Shown here in pieces: positions 23,876 through 34,108 of a stretch of 64,000 bases of DNA; the first letter of the stretch is position 1, and each line of letters opens with the position of its first letter. Source of the DNA: Mermis nigrescens. Taxonomy: Eukaryota > Nematoda > Enoplea > Mermithida > Mermithidae. Under the pieces are notes generated by a model. The model had not been told where the DNA came from and did no database searches. It saw only the letters and a list, made by a program, of their open reading frames with translations. Location of the stretch: the NCBI GenBank assembly GCA_036768485.1, contig JAVLUZ010000019.1, forward strand, positions 808,548 through 872,547, written 5' to 3'. Made by a program: the position numbers and the translations under genes.

Positions 23876-24880
23876 TTTTTTCATTTTTTCAATTCTTTTG
23901 GCAAAACCATGTACTTCATTTGACTCATATATCTATTTAGGTTCTGCAGATAACACTTTTTTGTGTTTTGAATTTCGCCTCAGTTGTCGAATGGGAGTGT
24001 AAAGAGTGCGAAAATCTGGGGGCGAAAAGACACATTTTGGCCGAGTGTTCGACATGTTTATGTCAGCCAACAACTCCGGTTATGAGTTTTAGGAAATTTT
24101 TTCTGACAGAAATGTACTACGGATCAAGGGCTATCTTGTGCTTACCAGCAAACTTTTCTACAATCAATACGCAGTTAGTACCAGGGTTTTAAACTTTACA
24201 CTCTAGTGGATTAGTAAAAAAACAGATTTTTTCCAAGATTTCTCTGCCAAAAGTTGGGGTTAATTAAATAAAATAGAAATAAAGTAACTTCTAATGGCTA
24301 CACGTCGAAGCAAGCCGCGTTCAAAAAACGTAATATTGAGTTGTTTATGTGGTGTAAAGTTCGAAATCTGAGGTGTAAAGTGGGCGAAAAAAACAGGTTT
24401 TTTCGTATTTTGATTGATAAATCATATCAAATATTTTGCGGAACATAAGTTTGGCACATACAAACCTACTACAATCAAAGAACAACAAACTGGCCCGAAC
24501 CAAATTTATTTACATTCAATGGGCGTTAGGTTCAGATTTTTAAAGTTTACAATGTGGTGGACAGTGGAAAATACGTGTTTGTACATTTTTGTTCGCCACT
24601 TTCTCTGTTCAGAAGTCGGGCGAGGTCGGATAGGATAAAAATAAAGTAAAATTCTAGTTTTTTTCTACGTAAAATCAGAATTGGGAATCTGACTGTTAGT
24701 ATTCTCTACACTTAGTAGTTGTGTAAAGTTTGCACTATTCATTTGTTGTTAATATGTAGTTTATACTACAAATTTATTTTACTACCAAATCTAAGCGTTA
24801 GTGTTCCTTACACTTGATATTTGCGTGAAGTTCTTGAATTTTTGCCGAAAAACTTTGTTTTTTAATTTACCAACATCCCA

Positions 24881-25172
24881 CCTTTTCAATTTTCTTAAAG
24901 TTTAAAATCTTTTACAATTCTCTTCATAATTTAATGGTAGGTTTAAACTTTAAGTTTCTCTTGGTTTACAACTCTCGCTTAGCAAGCTCATTTTTCAATA
25001 CTTTTTCATAGTGATCAATCGCGTTTAGTTCGGAATTGGTGGACGGCCCTTATTTTATTACTCGGCTTAAATAATCCAAGTGACTATCTTTTGATTATTT
25101 TCTTTATCGCAAATTCAAACACCCAAATTTCAATTTAAAAATCATAAAAATTATTTCATAATTTTTATGTAA
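24881..25172 (+). mobile_element. 3' terminal internal region of the LTR element
   Basis: GGACGGCCCTTATTTTATTA and the AAAAATCATAAAAATTATTT block match 18700-18865, placing this as the sequence just upstream of an LTR. Confidence 0.5.
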
Positions 25173-25545
25173 GATGACTGGCTGGTTGAGAGCTCTTTTT
25201 TGTTGTTTTCATTGTTCATTGTGCTCGTAGGAACCAGAAAAGAAATAGTTTTTCGCCATAGGTATTCTCTGGCGAAAACAAGTTAACAAAGCTTTTTGCG
25301 TTAATTATTATTTTGGTCCAAAATAGGTCAACTGACCTAGGGCAAAATTCCGGGGCTACTTAATTACTACTGCGTTAGGTTTTTAGGGCATAGCTGCCAA
25401 TAGCTCCGTAGGTACGGACGAATTTAGGTCCGAGGAGTTTGAGACCGTAGTTATTGAGGGTCGTGGGGTTGAGTCCGGCGTTTCGCCCTAGCAACCTGAC
25501 CAGCGCTAAGTGTAGCCAGGTACTTAAGTAAGTCCCGTAGGTACG
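25173..25545 (+). mobile_element. LTR, 5' portion, split from its 3' portion
   Basis: GATGACTGGCTGGTTGAGAG to AAGTCCCGTAGGTAC matches the LTR at 15850. The remainder of the LTR is found 1.15 kb further on (26700-26872). The sequence between is Rep-E-related plus a MITE. AGGTAC occurs on both sides of the interruption (ending at 25545 and again at about 26719). Confidence 0.75.
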
Positions 25546-25907
25546 TTATATGTCGTTTCCAAGTTAATTTAAATGTGGAACGACCTCTATAACTTACAGG
25601 ACTGTTTAGAATGTAATATATATTTACTATAGCTAATAAAAAATAGTAAACTTTATACTTCCGACAATCAAGAGCATATCTAACTCAGTTTTAAATTCTA
25701 TGCAGTCTGATTGATTTCAAAAGGTCGACGGTTATAAAATCTAGGGAGTCTTATTTTTTAAAAATATTTTTTAAATTTAGAGGCAATTAATTTATGTTAA
25801 GAACAATAATGTTTTCCGCGTTCTTGGACTGCTGTCATTATTGTGGTATGTTACTGTATGTGTTTGCTGACTGATGCACTGAAATCATGCTAATTAAAAG
25901 TAGGGTA
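25546..25907 (+). repeat. Rep-E fragment inside the LTR
   Basis: Its end (25798-25907) matches 3059-3170, and its middle (CTAACTCAGTTTTAAATTCT, GCAGTCTGATTGATTTCAAA) is a diverged version of 23160-23230. The block therefore carries Rep-E sequence into the LTR. Confidence 0.6.
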
Positions 25908-26694
25908 CTAGCAAAGAAAAATGCTCCGATGGAACAAAAAAGATGAATATACTTGGAATTGTGGATTATTAAGGATGTAAAAGGAGGGGACTAGGGAGAA
26001 TCTACCTAAAGTCGCAAAATCTGCTAAAAATCACACTTTCTCTAAGCAACGCAAAAAATCGAAGTATATTCTGCGGCCTCTAAAAAGTGTCTTTTTTAAA
26101 TAATTTTCAAAATTTCAGATAATAAACGAAATCTATAATGTTTCCTTTTTTAAATTGCTGGCAAGTAGCAACACTGACTAGCTTCGTATCATGATTGAAA
26201 GAAAACTAAGTGGTATTGTATTTAAAGTTGTTTTATTTTGCTATGAGCATTATAGCAAGCAAAGCAGGGGCCGATTGATTAGTGCACACAATCGTTACGG
26301 GCATGCTAGTGTACCTACATTTAGTCTGTTTCAAGTCAACTCACGCGTTTCCTACTGTTTTGAACCAACAATTCTTGCAATTGTTTTGGATGCATCGATG
26401 TTTGCTATTTCATTCAATTGGCTTAGAAAGACTGTTACTCGATATCATTTCCCATAGCTGCTGCATAGCTAACGTGCTGCTTTTTCAATCATTTTTATGG
26501 TTAAATATTTATTCTAATGTGTTAACCGCAGAATATACTTCGATTTTTTGCGTTGCTTAGAGAAAGTGTGATTTTTAGCAGATTTTGCGACTTTAGGTAG
26601 ATTCTCCCTAGTCCCCTCCTTTTACATCCTTAATAATCCACAATTCCAAGTATATTCATCTTTTTTGTTCCATCGGAGCATTTTTCTTTGCTAG
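25908..26694. mobile_element. TA-flanked MITE, copy 3
   Basis: A 787-bp element with the same termini and ~180-bp inverted repeats as 3171-3969. The left flank TA is at 25906-25907; the right flank is TG, a mutated TA. Its left flank is homologous to that of copy 1, so the pair arose by duplication of a block that already contained the MITE. Confidence 0.85.
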
Positions 26695-26699
26695 TGTAC

Positions 26700-26872
26700 A
26701 TATAGTTGGTTCTGTTTAGGTACTGTACGTGTGTTGCGTATCTCCTCGGGCGGCATGCTGTCCGATTAGATATCCGTACTTACATCCAGTTACCCCAACA
26801 AATCTTCTTATATCTACATTTGGAGGTCCTCCTTTAGGTTGCTCGCGACAACCTAATCGGTGTCAGTCATCA
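26700..26872 (+). mobile_element. LTR, 3' portion
   Basis: TGTGTTGCGTATCTCC...GGTTGCTCGCGACAACC...CAGTCATCA matches the end of the 15850 LTR. It is followed by the same leader as the first element. Confidence 0.7.
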
Positions 26873-27078
26873 CTATTAAATATACATAATTTTCTACCCA
26901 GAAATTATTTAATTTTGGCCATCTGAAGATATGTATTGTTTCGCCCATGTTTTTGGCCAAATTACGTTTTCGAATAACCGCTTTCTAAAGGGGTCAGATT
27001 CGAAAAAACATTTTTCGGATTCAAAAGATAGCCGATTTTTGCCAAGTTTTCTTTTATCTAACTTTTCATTTGTTGAAA
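26873..27078 (+). other. Leader of the second gag-bearing element
   Basis: Aligns with 16448-16864 but is shorter. Confidence 0.55.
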
Positions 27079-27234
27079 AATGGGGGCAAGAAAGTTCTTC
27101 GCACTTCCTCGGCTAAAAAATCGCCACCACCTTCTCGTGTGACATGCCAAATGCAGAATGAGCAAAGCAGTTCTGCGACAAATGATAGTAATAATTTACT
27201 ACCTCCGGCAAATAACACTTCTGTTATGCCTTCT
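27079..27234 (+). pseudogene. gag: Second gag copy, fragment 1
   Basis: It aligns with the start of gag at 16865 (GGKKVLRT, NNTSVMPS). A one-base loss next to the ATG puts the start codon out of frame with the rest. The reading frame is cut at 27234 by the element at 27235-29023. Confidence 0.7.
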
Positions 27235-29023
27235 GGGCCCGGTTTCCGAATGAAGGGGTTAAGCTAACCCCGGGATTAAATTCAATGAATTTCATCGAGA
27301 CGAGGGTTAAATAATTTATCCCCGGTTTCCGAATGAAAGGGTTAACTAACCCTCAAGGGTTAATTTTAACCCTTTGGGGTTAACTTAACCCCAGGGTTAA
27401 TTTAACCCTTGGGGGTTAAGTGCGCTGTATATAATATGCATTTCATATCAGTACTTATCTCAGGTTTCCGAATGAAAGGGTTAAATTGTTGGGGGTTAAT
27501 TTTTCATATTATGCCTTATAAAAGTTAACCCTGGTGCGTATCAGGATTTATTTCTGCAAACTGTATTGGTCGCTCACGCTTTGGTGTGTATAAGAATTCT
27601 AAATAGATTTAAATTTTGTGCTAATGTGACAAAAAGTGAATTGAATTATAGTCTGTTTTATTTAACTTTGCGGTTTTCATTTGAATCTAATCAGGATGAA
27701 ACAGGCTACAAAAAGGGATTAAATTTTTATGCAGTAATGCGCTTTAAAAATGGCAAACGTCTCCTCATAACTCGGTATATTAAAGAACATCGAAACTATG
27801 GTGTTCGTTCATAACACTTTTACTCACTTTAAATTTTTTTAAAAACTTTAAAGTTAAATGAAATGGACTATACTGTGTAAGTTATATATTCGATATACAA
27901 TGAAATGCAGATTCCAGAATTTTTGATGTTTTTAAAACATTGCCAATATCATGAAATTTTCGATCGTTCAGTTCTAAATTTTTTATTATCGGAATTGTGA
28001 GTCTGACTATCTTAGCGGTTTATCATACGGGTTCTATTCCGAGTTAGATGATTCCATTTTAATATTGCAGGGGTGGATTGAAGAGGGATCAGGGGACGGC
28101 CGCCCTCCCCACATTGGTTAAGATACTTGGCGAGATAAAGAATGGATATGTACTTTGCAACAATTTTTGGCCATCGACCATCGTAATTTCTCAAATTTAA
28201 CACCTTCATCCACTTTCTTGGTCTAAAAGCCATATTTTTGTAATTTTCTTCCATTTTTAGGATAAATTCTAAAAAATGTGCGCTTCGCGCTAAATGCTTT
28301 AATGCAAAGGAACAGAAACTAACGAATTATTATAGTCTCAAAACGTCTTTCTGTCTAAATTCCACAATTTTTCCGGGGCTTCGCGTTGAGTTTTAGCTAA
28401 AGTTAAAGAAATTTAAGCACCTTTTGGCACAAAATTATTCAGATATGTGAATCCACACCAGAAATCATTTTGACCAAAAGTAGGCAATATAACACGGCAA
28501 AAAACGTCATTCTGCACGTGAGTAGCAGGTTTTAAACTTATTTTTGATTGTTTTGATAAAAGTTGGGGTACCTAATCGGCCCCTCCCCCTTACAAAAATC
28601 CTAGATCCGCGACTGACTCAAAATTATGTAGTATATAAGTAGGTCAAACTCATTATTTCCGTTAAATTTGACAACTCGCAAGTACAAGTACATTCCAATA
28701 GTGATAGATGCGAAGTGTGCTTGCTCATGCTCGGAATTATTCAGAAATATCGATTAGTTGTATGCAATGCAAACTATCAACCGTATATGCCCTAACTACA
28801 AATGCAATGCAAAGGTACACGAATATGTGCACATTGAATGCATGAAGTATTTAACCCCCGAGGGTTAATTTTAACCCTTGAGGGTTAGTTAACCCTGGGG
28901 TTAAATTTCATTCGGAAACCGGGGATAAAGTTATCCCCGGGGTTAACTTAACTCCTGGGGTTAACTAACCCTGGGGTTAATTTAACCCCGGGGTTAGTTA
29001 ACCCTTTCATTTGGAAACCGGGC
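27235..29023. mobile_element. PIF/Harbinger-like element inserted in gag (1.8 kb)
   Basis: Left end GGGCCCGGTTTCCGAATGAA and right end AACCCTTTCATTTGGAAACC then GGGC are inverted complements. TCT (27232-27234) and TCA (29024-29026) flank it, consistent with a 3-bp duplication with one change; comparison with gag at 17003-17030 shows the interrupted codons. Subterminal blocks of GGGTTAA/TTAACCC and further GGTTTCCGAATGAAAGGG copies sit at about 27326 and 27470 (and inverted near 28912). No transposase: the 82-codon frame 27566-27814 is unrecognised. A block at 28068-28615 has hAT-like CAGGGGTGG ends without a matching duplication. Confidence 0.6.
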
Positions 29024-29026
29024 TCA

Positions 29027-29775
29027 GATGATGAATCGACAGCGAGTAGCGTTACAGGAACCGGCAACTCAGTCGATGCATCTGGCAAAACACTTTCAGA
29101 GGAAACGGTCGTTAATAACGATCCTAATTTTCGTCCAAGTGATAACCTTGAAAATGGTTCTAAATTATCGATTTGTGCTTTCGATATCGAAAGAAACATT
29201 TTGCAGCGACAAAATGATGAGGAAAATCGCCCTAATCCAGTTATTTCTGGGCGAATTCTTCTGATATACTCGAAAATATGCAGCAAATGAATCTGCATTA
29301 TTCGCGTTTATCGTCACGTATCGAGCAACCTGATTTCGGAAAAAGCGCAAGAAATGCGCCAACGTCGTGAGGAAATGAATAGTTTACATCTCACGGCTAC
29401 ATCTTCTGGTCGCTCTGAGGCTAGTCAGCCTTTGCAATCGTATACTGATGAAAAAGGTGATTAATGATATTTTTATCGAATTGCCTAAAAGAGGTATTGA
29501 GCAGTCTGAAAATATTGGAATAAACTCCAATAATTCCTCATTCCGAACTCGCGTCCGAAAGGACTGTTGTGCCTATATAACCCATGAGTGGGCGCTCACT
29601 TAGCCCACTTAATAATTTCATGCCCATCTCTTCGCGTATTCGCGAGCAGCACGTGAAAAAACCTATTTCTGTGGAACTTTTACCTAACTCTGCGCTAATT
29701 TCGCAGCAGTCGTTAAACCAGCTAGCAACTGAGTTTGTGCCTCGTTCTGCGAATAATATGCCACAATCATCCTTA
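29027..29775 (+). pseudogene. gag: Second gag copy, fragment 2
   Basis: It resumes the gag alignment (GTGNS, VVNND, QRQNDEENRPN, QEMRQRREEMN, LNQLATEFVP) with several frameshifts and stops. It is cut at 29775 by the TRIM-like insertion. Confidence 0.7.
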
Positions 29776-29997
29776 TGTAGCAGGAGTGCTACTACAATAA
29801 ATGCCTACTTTGAAGTTTAACCCGTGACGTTGATGTTTCATTGTTTCTCAATATTATTCAATACTTTGCACAGTTGTGAACAAGAGCCCGAGTAGTCGAT
29901 TAGTACTACACACGCGAATCAGAGCGGAAGATCCGGGAAACTGTGTGGGTAACATTTTGCTCACATAACGGTGGGAGGCGGCGCCCCCGTTACATAT

Positions 29998-30015
29998 TGG
30001 AGGTCCCAGAGTTCG
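29998..30015 (+). promoter_or_regulatory. Putative primer-binding site of the TRIM
   Basis: TGGAGGTCCCAGAGTTCG begins with TGG (complement of tRNA CCA) and would pair with a tRNA whose 3' end reads CGAACTCTGGGACCTCCA, containing the end of a T loop. The cognate tRNA is not identified. Confidence 0.6.
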
Positions 30016-30049
30016 TTCTCTGGTGTTGTCTGCGCTTACGCTTTCTTCT

Positions 30050-30061
30050 AGAGGGGAGGAC
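30050..30061 (+). promoter_or_regulatory. Putative polypurine tract of the TRIM
   Basis: AGAGGGGAGGAC lies immediately upstream of the second terminal repeat, where plus-strand priming would start. Confidence 0.6.
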
Positions 30062-30284
30062 TGTAGCAGGAGTGCTACTACATGGCTAGAAATGCCTACT
30101 TTGAAGTTTAACCCGCGACGTTGATGTTTCATTGTTTCTCAATATTATTCAATACTTTGGGCAGTTGTGAGCAAGAGCCCGAGTAGTTGATTAGTACTAC
30201 ACACGCGAATCAGAGCGAAGATCCGGGAAACCGGTGCGGGTAAAATTTTGCTCACGTAATGGTGGGAGGCGGCGCCCCGTTACA

Positions 30285-31352
30285 TATCTCTATTATAAGG
30301 TAGTGCTGTTGTTGTTGTTGTGGTAACCCCCTTGGTAGATAAATGGGAGCTCTTGCGCTTTTTATTTATAATTTGTAAACTTACAAATTCTAAGCGCTTA
30401 GTTGTCTCTGAAGTAAATCAAGAACAAGTGTAAACTAAGTACTAAGTGCACTTGCTTGATAGATACTATTTTTGCTAGCTTCTCTTATTAAAGCATAAGT
30501 ACTTCTGTGTCAAGCACTTAGTCTTGAAGCACAGCTGCCTAGATATCTCGCTAGAACGGTATTCAAATTATCTCGCAGAAAAGAATCACGCAAGTTGTAA
30601 ATCTCAAAGCTGAATACAGCTACTGAACGATAAACTTACTTAGAGGCAAGATTGCTAGGTATATACCTACCTAGAAACATGATTTTAATTAAATTCTAAT
30701 TAAATCGTATCTTTAGGAGCACTAAAAACTTCTATCCTAACAACAGGAGTTCAACCGGTCAATTGTTCCTTTTTCCTGTTTTACTTCTTTTTGCAACATC
30801 GTAGAAAGTACTCTAATTTTTTGTTCGTAAAATAATTTCGACTTACTTAAGGCTCGTAAGAATCCAATGGATTTTTCGATTATATTGGCGACAAAAATAC
30901 AATGGACACAAGAAATGATGAATTTGAAAACAACGTCGCTAAACTCAATCGCTCCGCTCCTTCGCCACGACGATCTCATTGATTATGCAAAAAAATACAG
31001 TAACAAGATGAAAGAAGCTTGCCGATTAATTTTTGATATAAAAAAGTTATATTTTGATATTTTTTGTTAAATTGTATTATTATCGAATAGAAATTGATAA
31101 TAAGTTGGAACAATAATAGTCCGTCCATCACATGTATGCATGTTGTATGTACTGTTACAGTAAGTAATTTATTGTAAAGCACCTGCAATATATGCGGCGC
31201 CAGATTGGCCGCAGGGGTCGCATGCCTTGCACAAGCGATCTGTTCGCTTAGCCAAGGCGCCCAAAACTGCTGTGATAACAGTTGGGTGTTTAGTTGACAT
31301 GCACGGTCTCGACTTTTGAGCCTGCAACAGGAGTGTAAGGGATCACCCTCTT
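30285..31352. other. Remainder of the insertion in gag, unidentified
   Basis: About 1.07 kb of foreign sequence lies between the TRIM and the return of gag. It holds a (GTT)n tract (30308-30322), AT-rich sequence, a GC-rich end (31192-31270) and a terminal hairpin, TGTAAG with CTTACA, at 31335-31350. Short frames at 30737-30979, 30867-31070, 30976-31188 and 31290-31517 lack motifs. It may be one or more further non-autonomous retroelements. Confidence 0.35.
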
Positions 31353-31560
31353 ACATTTATACCCGCCGCCCTTGCAATATTTTCCTCCTAATGCAGAATG
31401 TGTGCCCTTGCAGCACGATATGAGTGAAAAGTTTCCAGTGCAAGATAATTTATTTGGCCCTAACGATGAATTGATGCACATGAACGACAATATAAAAGTC
31501 ACAATCGCCGGAATCAACGTCGTGTGAAGTTTTCAGATGAGGACTCGAATTATTTACAGC
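31353..31560 (+). pseudogene. gag: Second gag copy, fragment 3
   Basis: It aligns with 17845-18050 (CCGCC(T/C)TTGCA, ATTTTCCTCC, GCAGCACG, GACAATATA, TCAGATGAGGACTC). The copy fades out after 31560, so no capsid-like domain is retained. Confidence 0.65.
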
Positions 31561-31850
31561 ACAAACATTCGCACGTCATCGCGCCATCATTGTAGCTCAC
31601 GCTTGCCATGAATGACAATAAATATTGTTCTTTACCCCGTGTACTCGAATCATTTGGCTTTCTGTTAAAGGCTCTTGGAAATGCACATCGGCATTGTCTC
31701 ATGATCACAGTGGGACAGTCCCGGGCCAACAAACTTTCGTAGTTGCAAGCTATATCTAAATCCTCGTCACCGCTAGCCGTATCCATATTCTTCTGTACCT
31801 TTTGTAGCAGCTGCCAGAGCTCGTTATTCAAAATCAGAGGTATCGGACTT
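31550..31850 (-). CDS. Unrecognised ORF or exon fragment (~95 aa)
   Basis: The minus-strand frame is open upstream of the first start-like codon and contains a cluster of Cys (DCPTVIMRQCRCAFPRAF, CECLCCK) after an acidic stretch (SGDEDLD). It overlaps the fading end of gag on the other strand. No family is recognised. Amino acid use is more protein-like than nearby frames, but it could be chance or a piece of a larger gene. Confidence 0.25.
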
Positions 31851-32406
31851 AAGGCATAAATGATTTACAGATTGCATAAACACTAAGTTATGTACCTGTG
31901 TACCCTACATGGGCATGCTTTCTATTAGTTTACTAAGCATTCATGTACCGTATGCAACATAATTATATGCAGGGCCGGCCACAAAATTTTTTTCTTATCG
32001 GACTTTAAAACGATAGGTAGCTACAATATCAAAAACAGTAGTTTTAAACGTTTTTGACGATGCCCTCTAATTCTAAGATAAAAAGATAGATTGACGAAAA
32101 ATTAAAACAAAGCATGATTCAAGTACGTATGAGAAATGGATTGTTGGCGCCGAGTGCAGAACACATTGATAATTTTGAACCAAAAATGCTTTGAAACAAC
32201 TGTTTTCTAAAGTCTTCTTGGGAAATCATAAATTCTGAGGGGGTAGGGTTCAGCTCAGTAGCATTTTATGGGCGAACACGTCGCTTCTACGCATGCCTAG
32301 GTGATTGATTATACCTTTTAAACAAAGAAAGAGCCCAAATAATGTAGTATTCTGAAAGCAACCTAACGTACGTTTTTACTTTTAAAGTGAACGTACATAT
32401 GTACAT
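31851..32406. other. AT-rich, nothing recognised
   Basis: No gene or repeat recognised. Confidence 0.4.
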
Positions 32407-32578
32407 ACTAGTTGGAAAAATGCTCGAAGAGCACTGGAAAGTTATATGTTTTTGTTCTTTTAAAGAGTCAAAAGTGGAGCACAAGCTGCTCAAAACTACG
32501 TTGATACCCACAATGAAAATCAAAATGGACTGAAGCATCTTGATATTCACCCATAAGCAAACATATCTCCGCCTTTTT
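32407..32578 (-). repeat. Perfect 172-bp inverted duplication, minus arm
   Basis: Every base of 32407-32578 is the reverse complement of 33937-34108. Read on the minus strand it encodes a hydrophobic signal peptide (MLQSILIFIVGINVVLSS) and about 27 further residues. Here the duplicated part runs straight into AACTA then GTATGTACAT, a good match to a 5' splice donor, so this arm could be a first exon. The frame at 32287-32595 otherwise ends in unrelated sequence. Confidence 0.9.
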
Positions 32579-33181
32579 CGTATGTCATGTAACAATGGCC
32601 AAATCGTGTAGTTGTGTACCTATACATGAATCAAGTTTTGTAAATTTTAAACTTGAATCGCGAGTATTGTAATGGCCAAACTTGTCCGTTGGGATTGTGG
32701 GAATCTGTATAGTATATTTCACGGAACCTTGTGCATGGAAATCAATTTTCAGCGATCTAAACGAGCAGTTACAAAAGTAGTTTCCACGTAGATTACTGTA
32801 ATGCAACTTTGCACAGTAAAAACTTCATATATTTCCTCATTTCTTTGCACAGAATCGCCATTGTTGCTTCAGGTTTCTGTAGTCGATTTACATCGTCTAA
32901 AGAACTACTGTCCATGCACGAGGTATGTTGAAATAGACTGGAGGCTTTCTGTAGTGAAGATAATGAGAAATTGTGGCTTAGATAAATGGAAATTCGGATT
33001 TATTTTCAAGTCACTCGAAATTTTTTTTAATTCTGATTTAGTGTTTACAATTATGAAGAAAAAAATTTCAATCAAAATCAATAAAGACACAATCAAAAAG
33101 CTCAGTTTTAAAAACACGTTTCTTTGTCAGAATATAAGCCAATAATAAATAATTATTCCCTTGGAAACCATTCAATTGTGA
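32579..33181. other. Scraps of a short interspersed repeat
   Basis: 32700-32815 carries TTTCACGGAACCTTGTGCAT and related pieces of the MITE at 33182-33424. Frames at 32585-32806 (minus) and 32801-33145 (plus) overlap this repeat and are not supported. Confidence 0.4.
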
Positions 33182-33424
33182 CTACAGTCTGTTTCACGGA
33201 ACCTTTTGCATGGATTTAAATTTAAAAGTGAATTTAAATCGATTACAAAAGCGGTTTAAACTGAAGCAGCAACCATGATATTGCGCACAGCAATCGATAA
33301 GCAAACAAAGTTTTATTTTACAAAATTTTATTACAGTAAGCTGCCTAGAAACCACTTTTGTAGCTCCTCGCTAGATCGTTGAAAATTGATTTCCATGCAC
33401 AAAGTTTCGTGAAATAGACTATAG
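33182..33424. mobile_element. MITE with ~33-bp inverted ends (~243 bp)
   Basis: The left end CTACAGTCTGTTTCACG and right end CGTGAAATAGACTATAG are inverted complements with a few changes, continuing into TGCATGG/CCATGCA. Related pieces occur at 32700-32815 and 53243-53425. The transposase family is unknown. Confidence 0.55.
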
Positions 33425-33593
33425 CATGACAAGTACACTAAGTCGATAGATCAGAAACTGTAATGAAAACTTAGAGTTCAGAAACTGTTTTGAAAAGTCC
33501 TAGTAAGGAAACAAACTATCAGACTACCTACATACACACACCTATCTACTTATGTAGGTATCTTATATGACCGTCGCTTTAAATACGTACTAG

Positions 33594-33847
33594 CCATACC
33601 TGGGCGTGGGGGTATGCAGCCCCCAGAAGGCGAAAAACCCAACGAAAAATGACAAAAACCCAGCTACACCCCCCAGAATTTCATTTTTTAAATTTTTTTG
33701 CTTTTTCCGAGTTTTTTTTATGCCAATCAATAGAGCTCGACGAGAAACGTTCAAAAATGGTGTTTTTTCCGCCATAGCACCATTTTTAAGGCCAATATTT
33801 GACTATGAAAAAATTTTGCACCCCCTCCCCCCCCGCCCACCTATGGT
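33594..33847 (+). repeat. Rep-G copy 1 (~255 bp)
   Basis: It begins CCATACCTGGGCGTGGG and ends GCCCACCTATGG. Other copies are at 37591-37864 (plus), 40550-40707, 52685-52929 and 53526-53752 (minus), with shared internal blocks (CCAGAATTTCATTTTTT, ATGCCAATC, GACG(A/C)GA, AACGTTCAAAAAT). The inverted C-rich/G-rich ends suggest a MITE. The frames on both strands here are not genes. Confidence 0.8.
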
Positions 33848-33936
33848 ACTAACTGTACAACATTAAAATGAGTTCGAAACTGCTACAAGTTTTAAGGGAC
33901 AACGGTTCAATTTGTGTTCCTTATGTAAATCAAAGA

Positions 33937-34108
33937 AAAAAGGCGGAGATATGTTTGCTTATGGGTGAATATCAAGATGCTTCAGTCCATTTTGATTTTC
34001 ATTGTGGGTATCAACGTAGTTTTGAGCAGCTTGTGCTCCACTTTTGACTCTTTAAAAGAACAAAAACATATAACTTTCCAGTGCTCTTCGAGCATTTTTC
34101 CAACTAGT
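33937..34108 (+). repeat. Perfect 172-bp inverted duplication, plus arm
   Basis: Identical in inverted orientation to 32407-32578, with 1.36 kb between the arms. It covers the start codon and signal peptide of the ORF 33977-34375. Confidence 0.9.

Larger units (their letters stand above)
22758..24880 (+). repeat. Rep-E copy D (~2.1 kb)
   Basis: It starts with a perfect hairpin (22775-22800) and shares its first part with copy C (ACAGCAACAAC, GGAGGTGCGGTTTTTTTAAT). 23960-24660 matches 21530-22200, and 23050-23500 matches the reverse complement of 55600-56070. Its end (24665-24840) matches 2822-2990. A tRNA-like sequence is embedded at 23790-23875. The plus frames are not conserved between copies. 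Confidence 0.75.
29776..30284 (+). mobile_element. TRIM-like miniature LTR retrotransposon
   Basis: Two direct repeats, 29776-29994 (219 bp) and 30062-30284 (223 bp), both begin TGTAGCAGGAGTGCTACTAC and end CCGTTACA, giving TG...CA termini. The 67 bp between them (29995-30061) hold a primer-binding-site-like TGGAGGTCCCAGAGTTCG four bases after the first repeat and a purine-rich AGAGGGGAGGAC directly before the second. This is the layout of a TRIM: LTR, PBS, PPT, LTR, no genes. Clear target duplication is not seen because more foreign sequence follows the second LTR. Confidence 0.75.

Noticed and set aside
28068..28615. Separate hAT element nested in the PIF-like element
   Set aside because: CAGGGGTGG-like ends are suggestive, but the 8-bp flanks do not match, so it is only mentioned within the larger element.
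33590..33866. Overlapping frames on both strands at Rep-G copies
   Set aside because: Equivalent frames appear at every Rep-G copy and carry no family motif.
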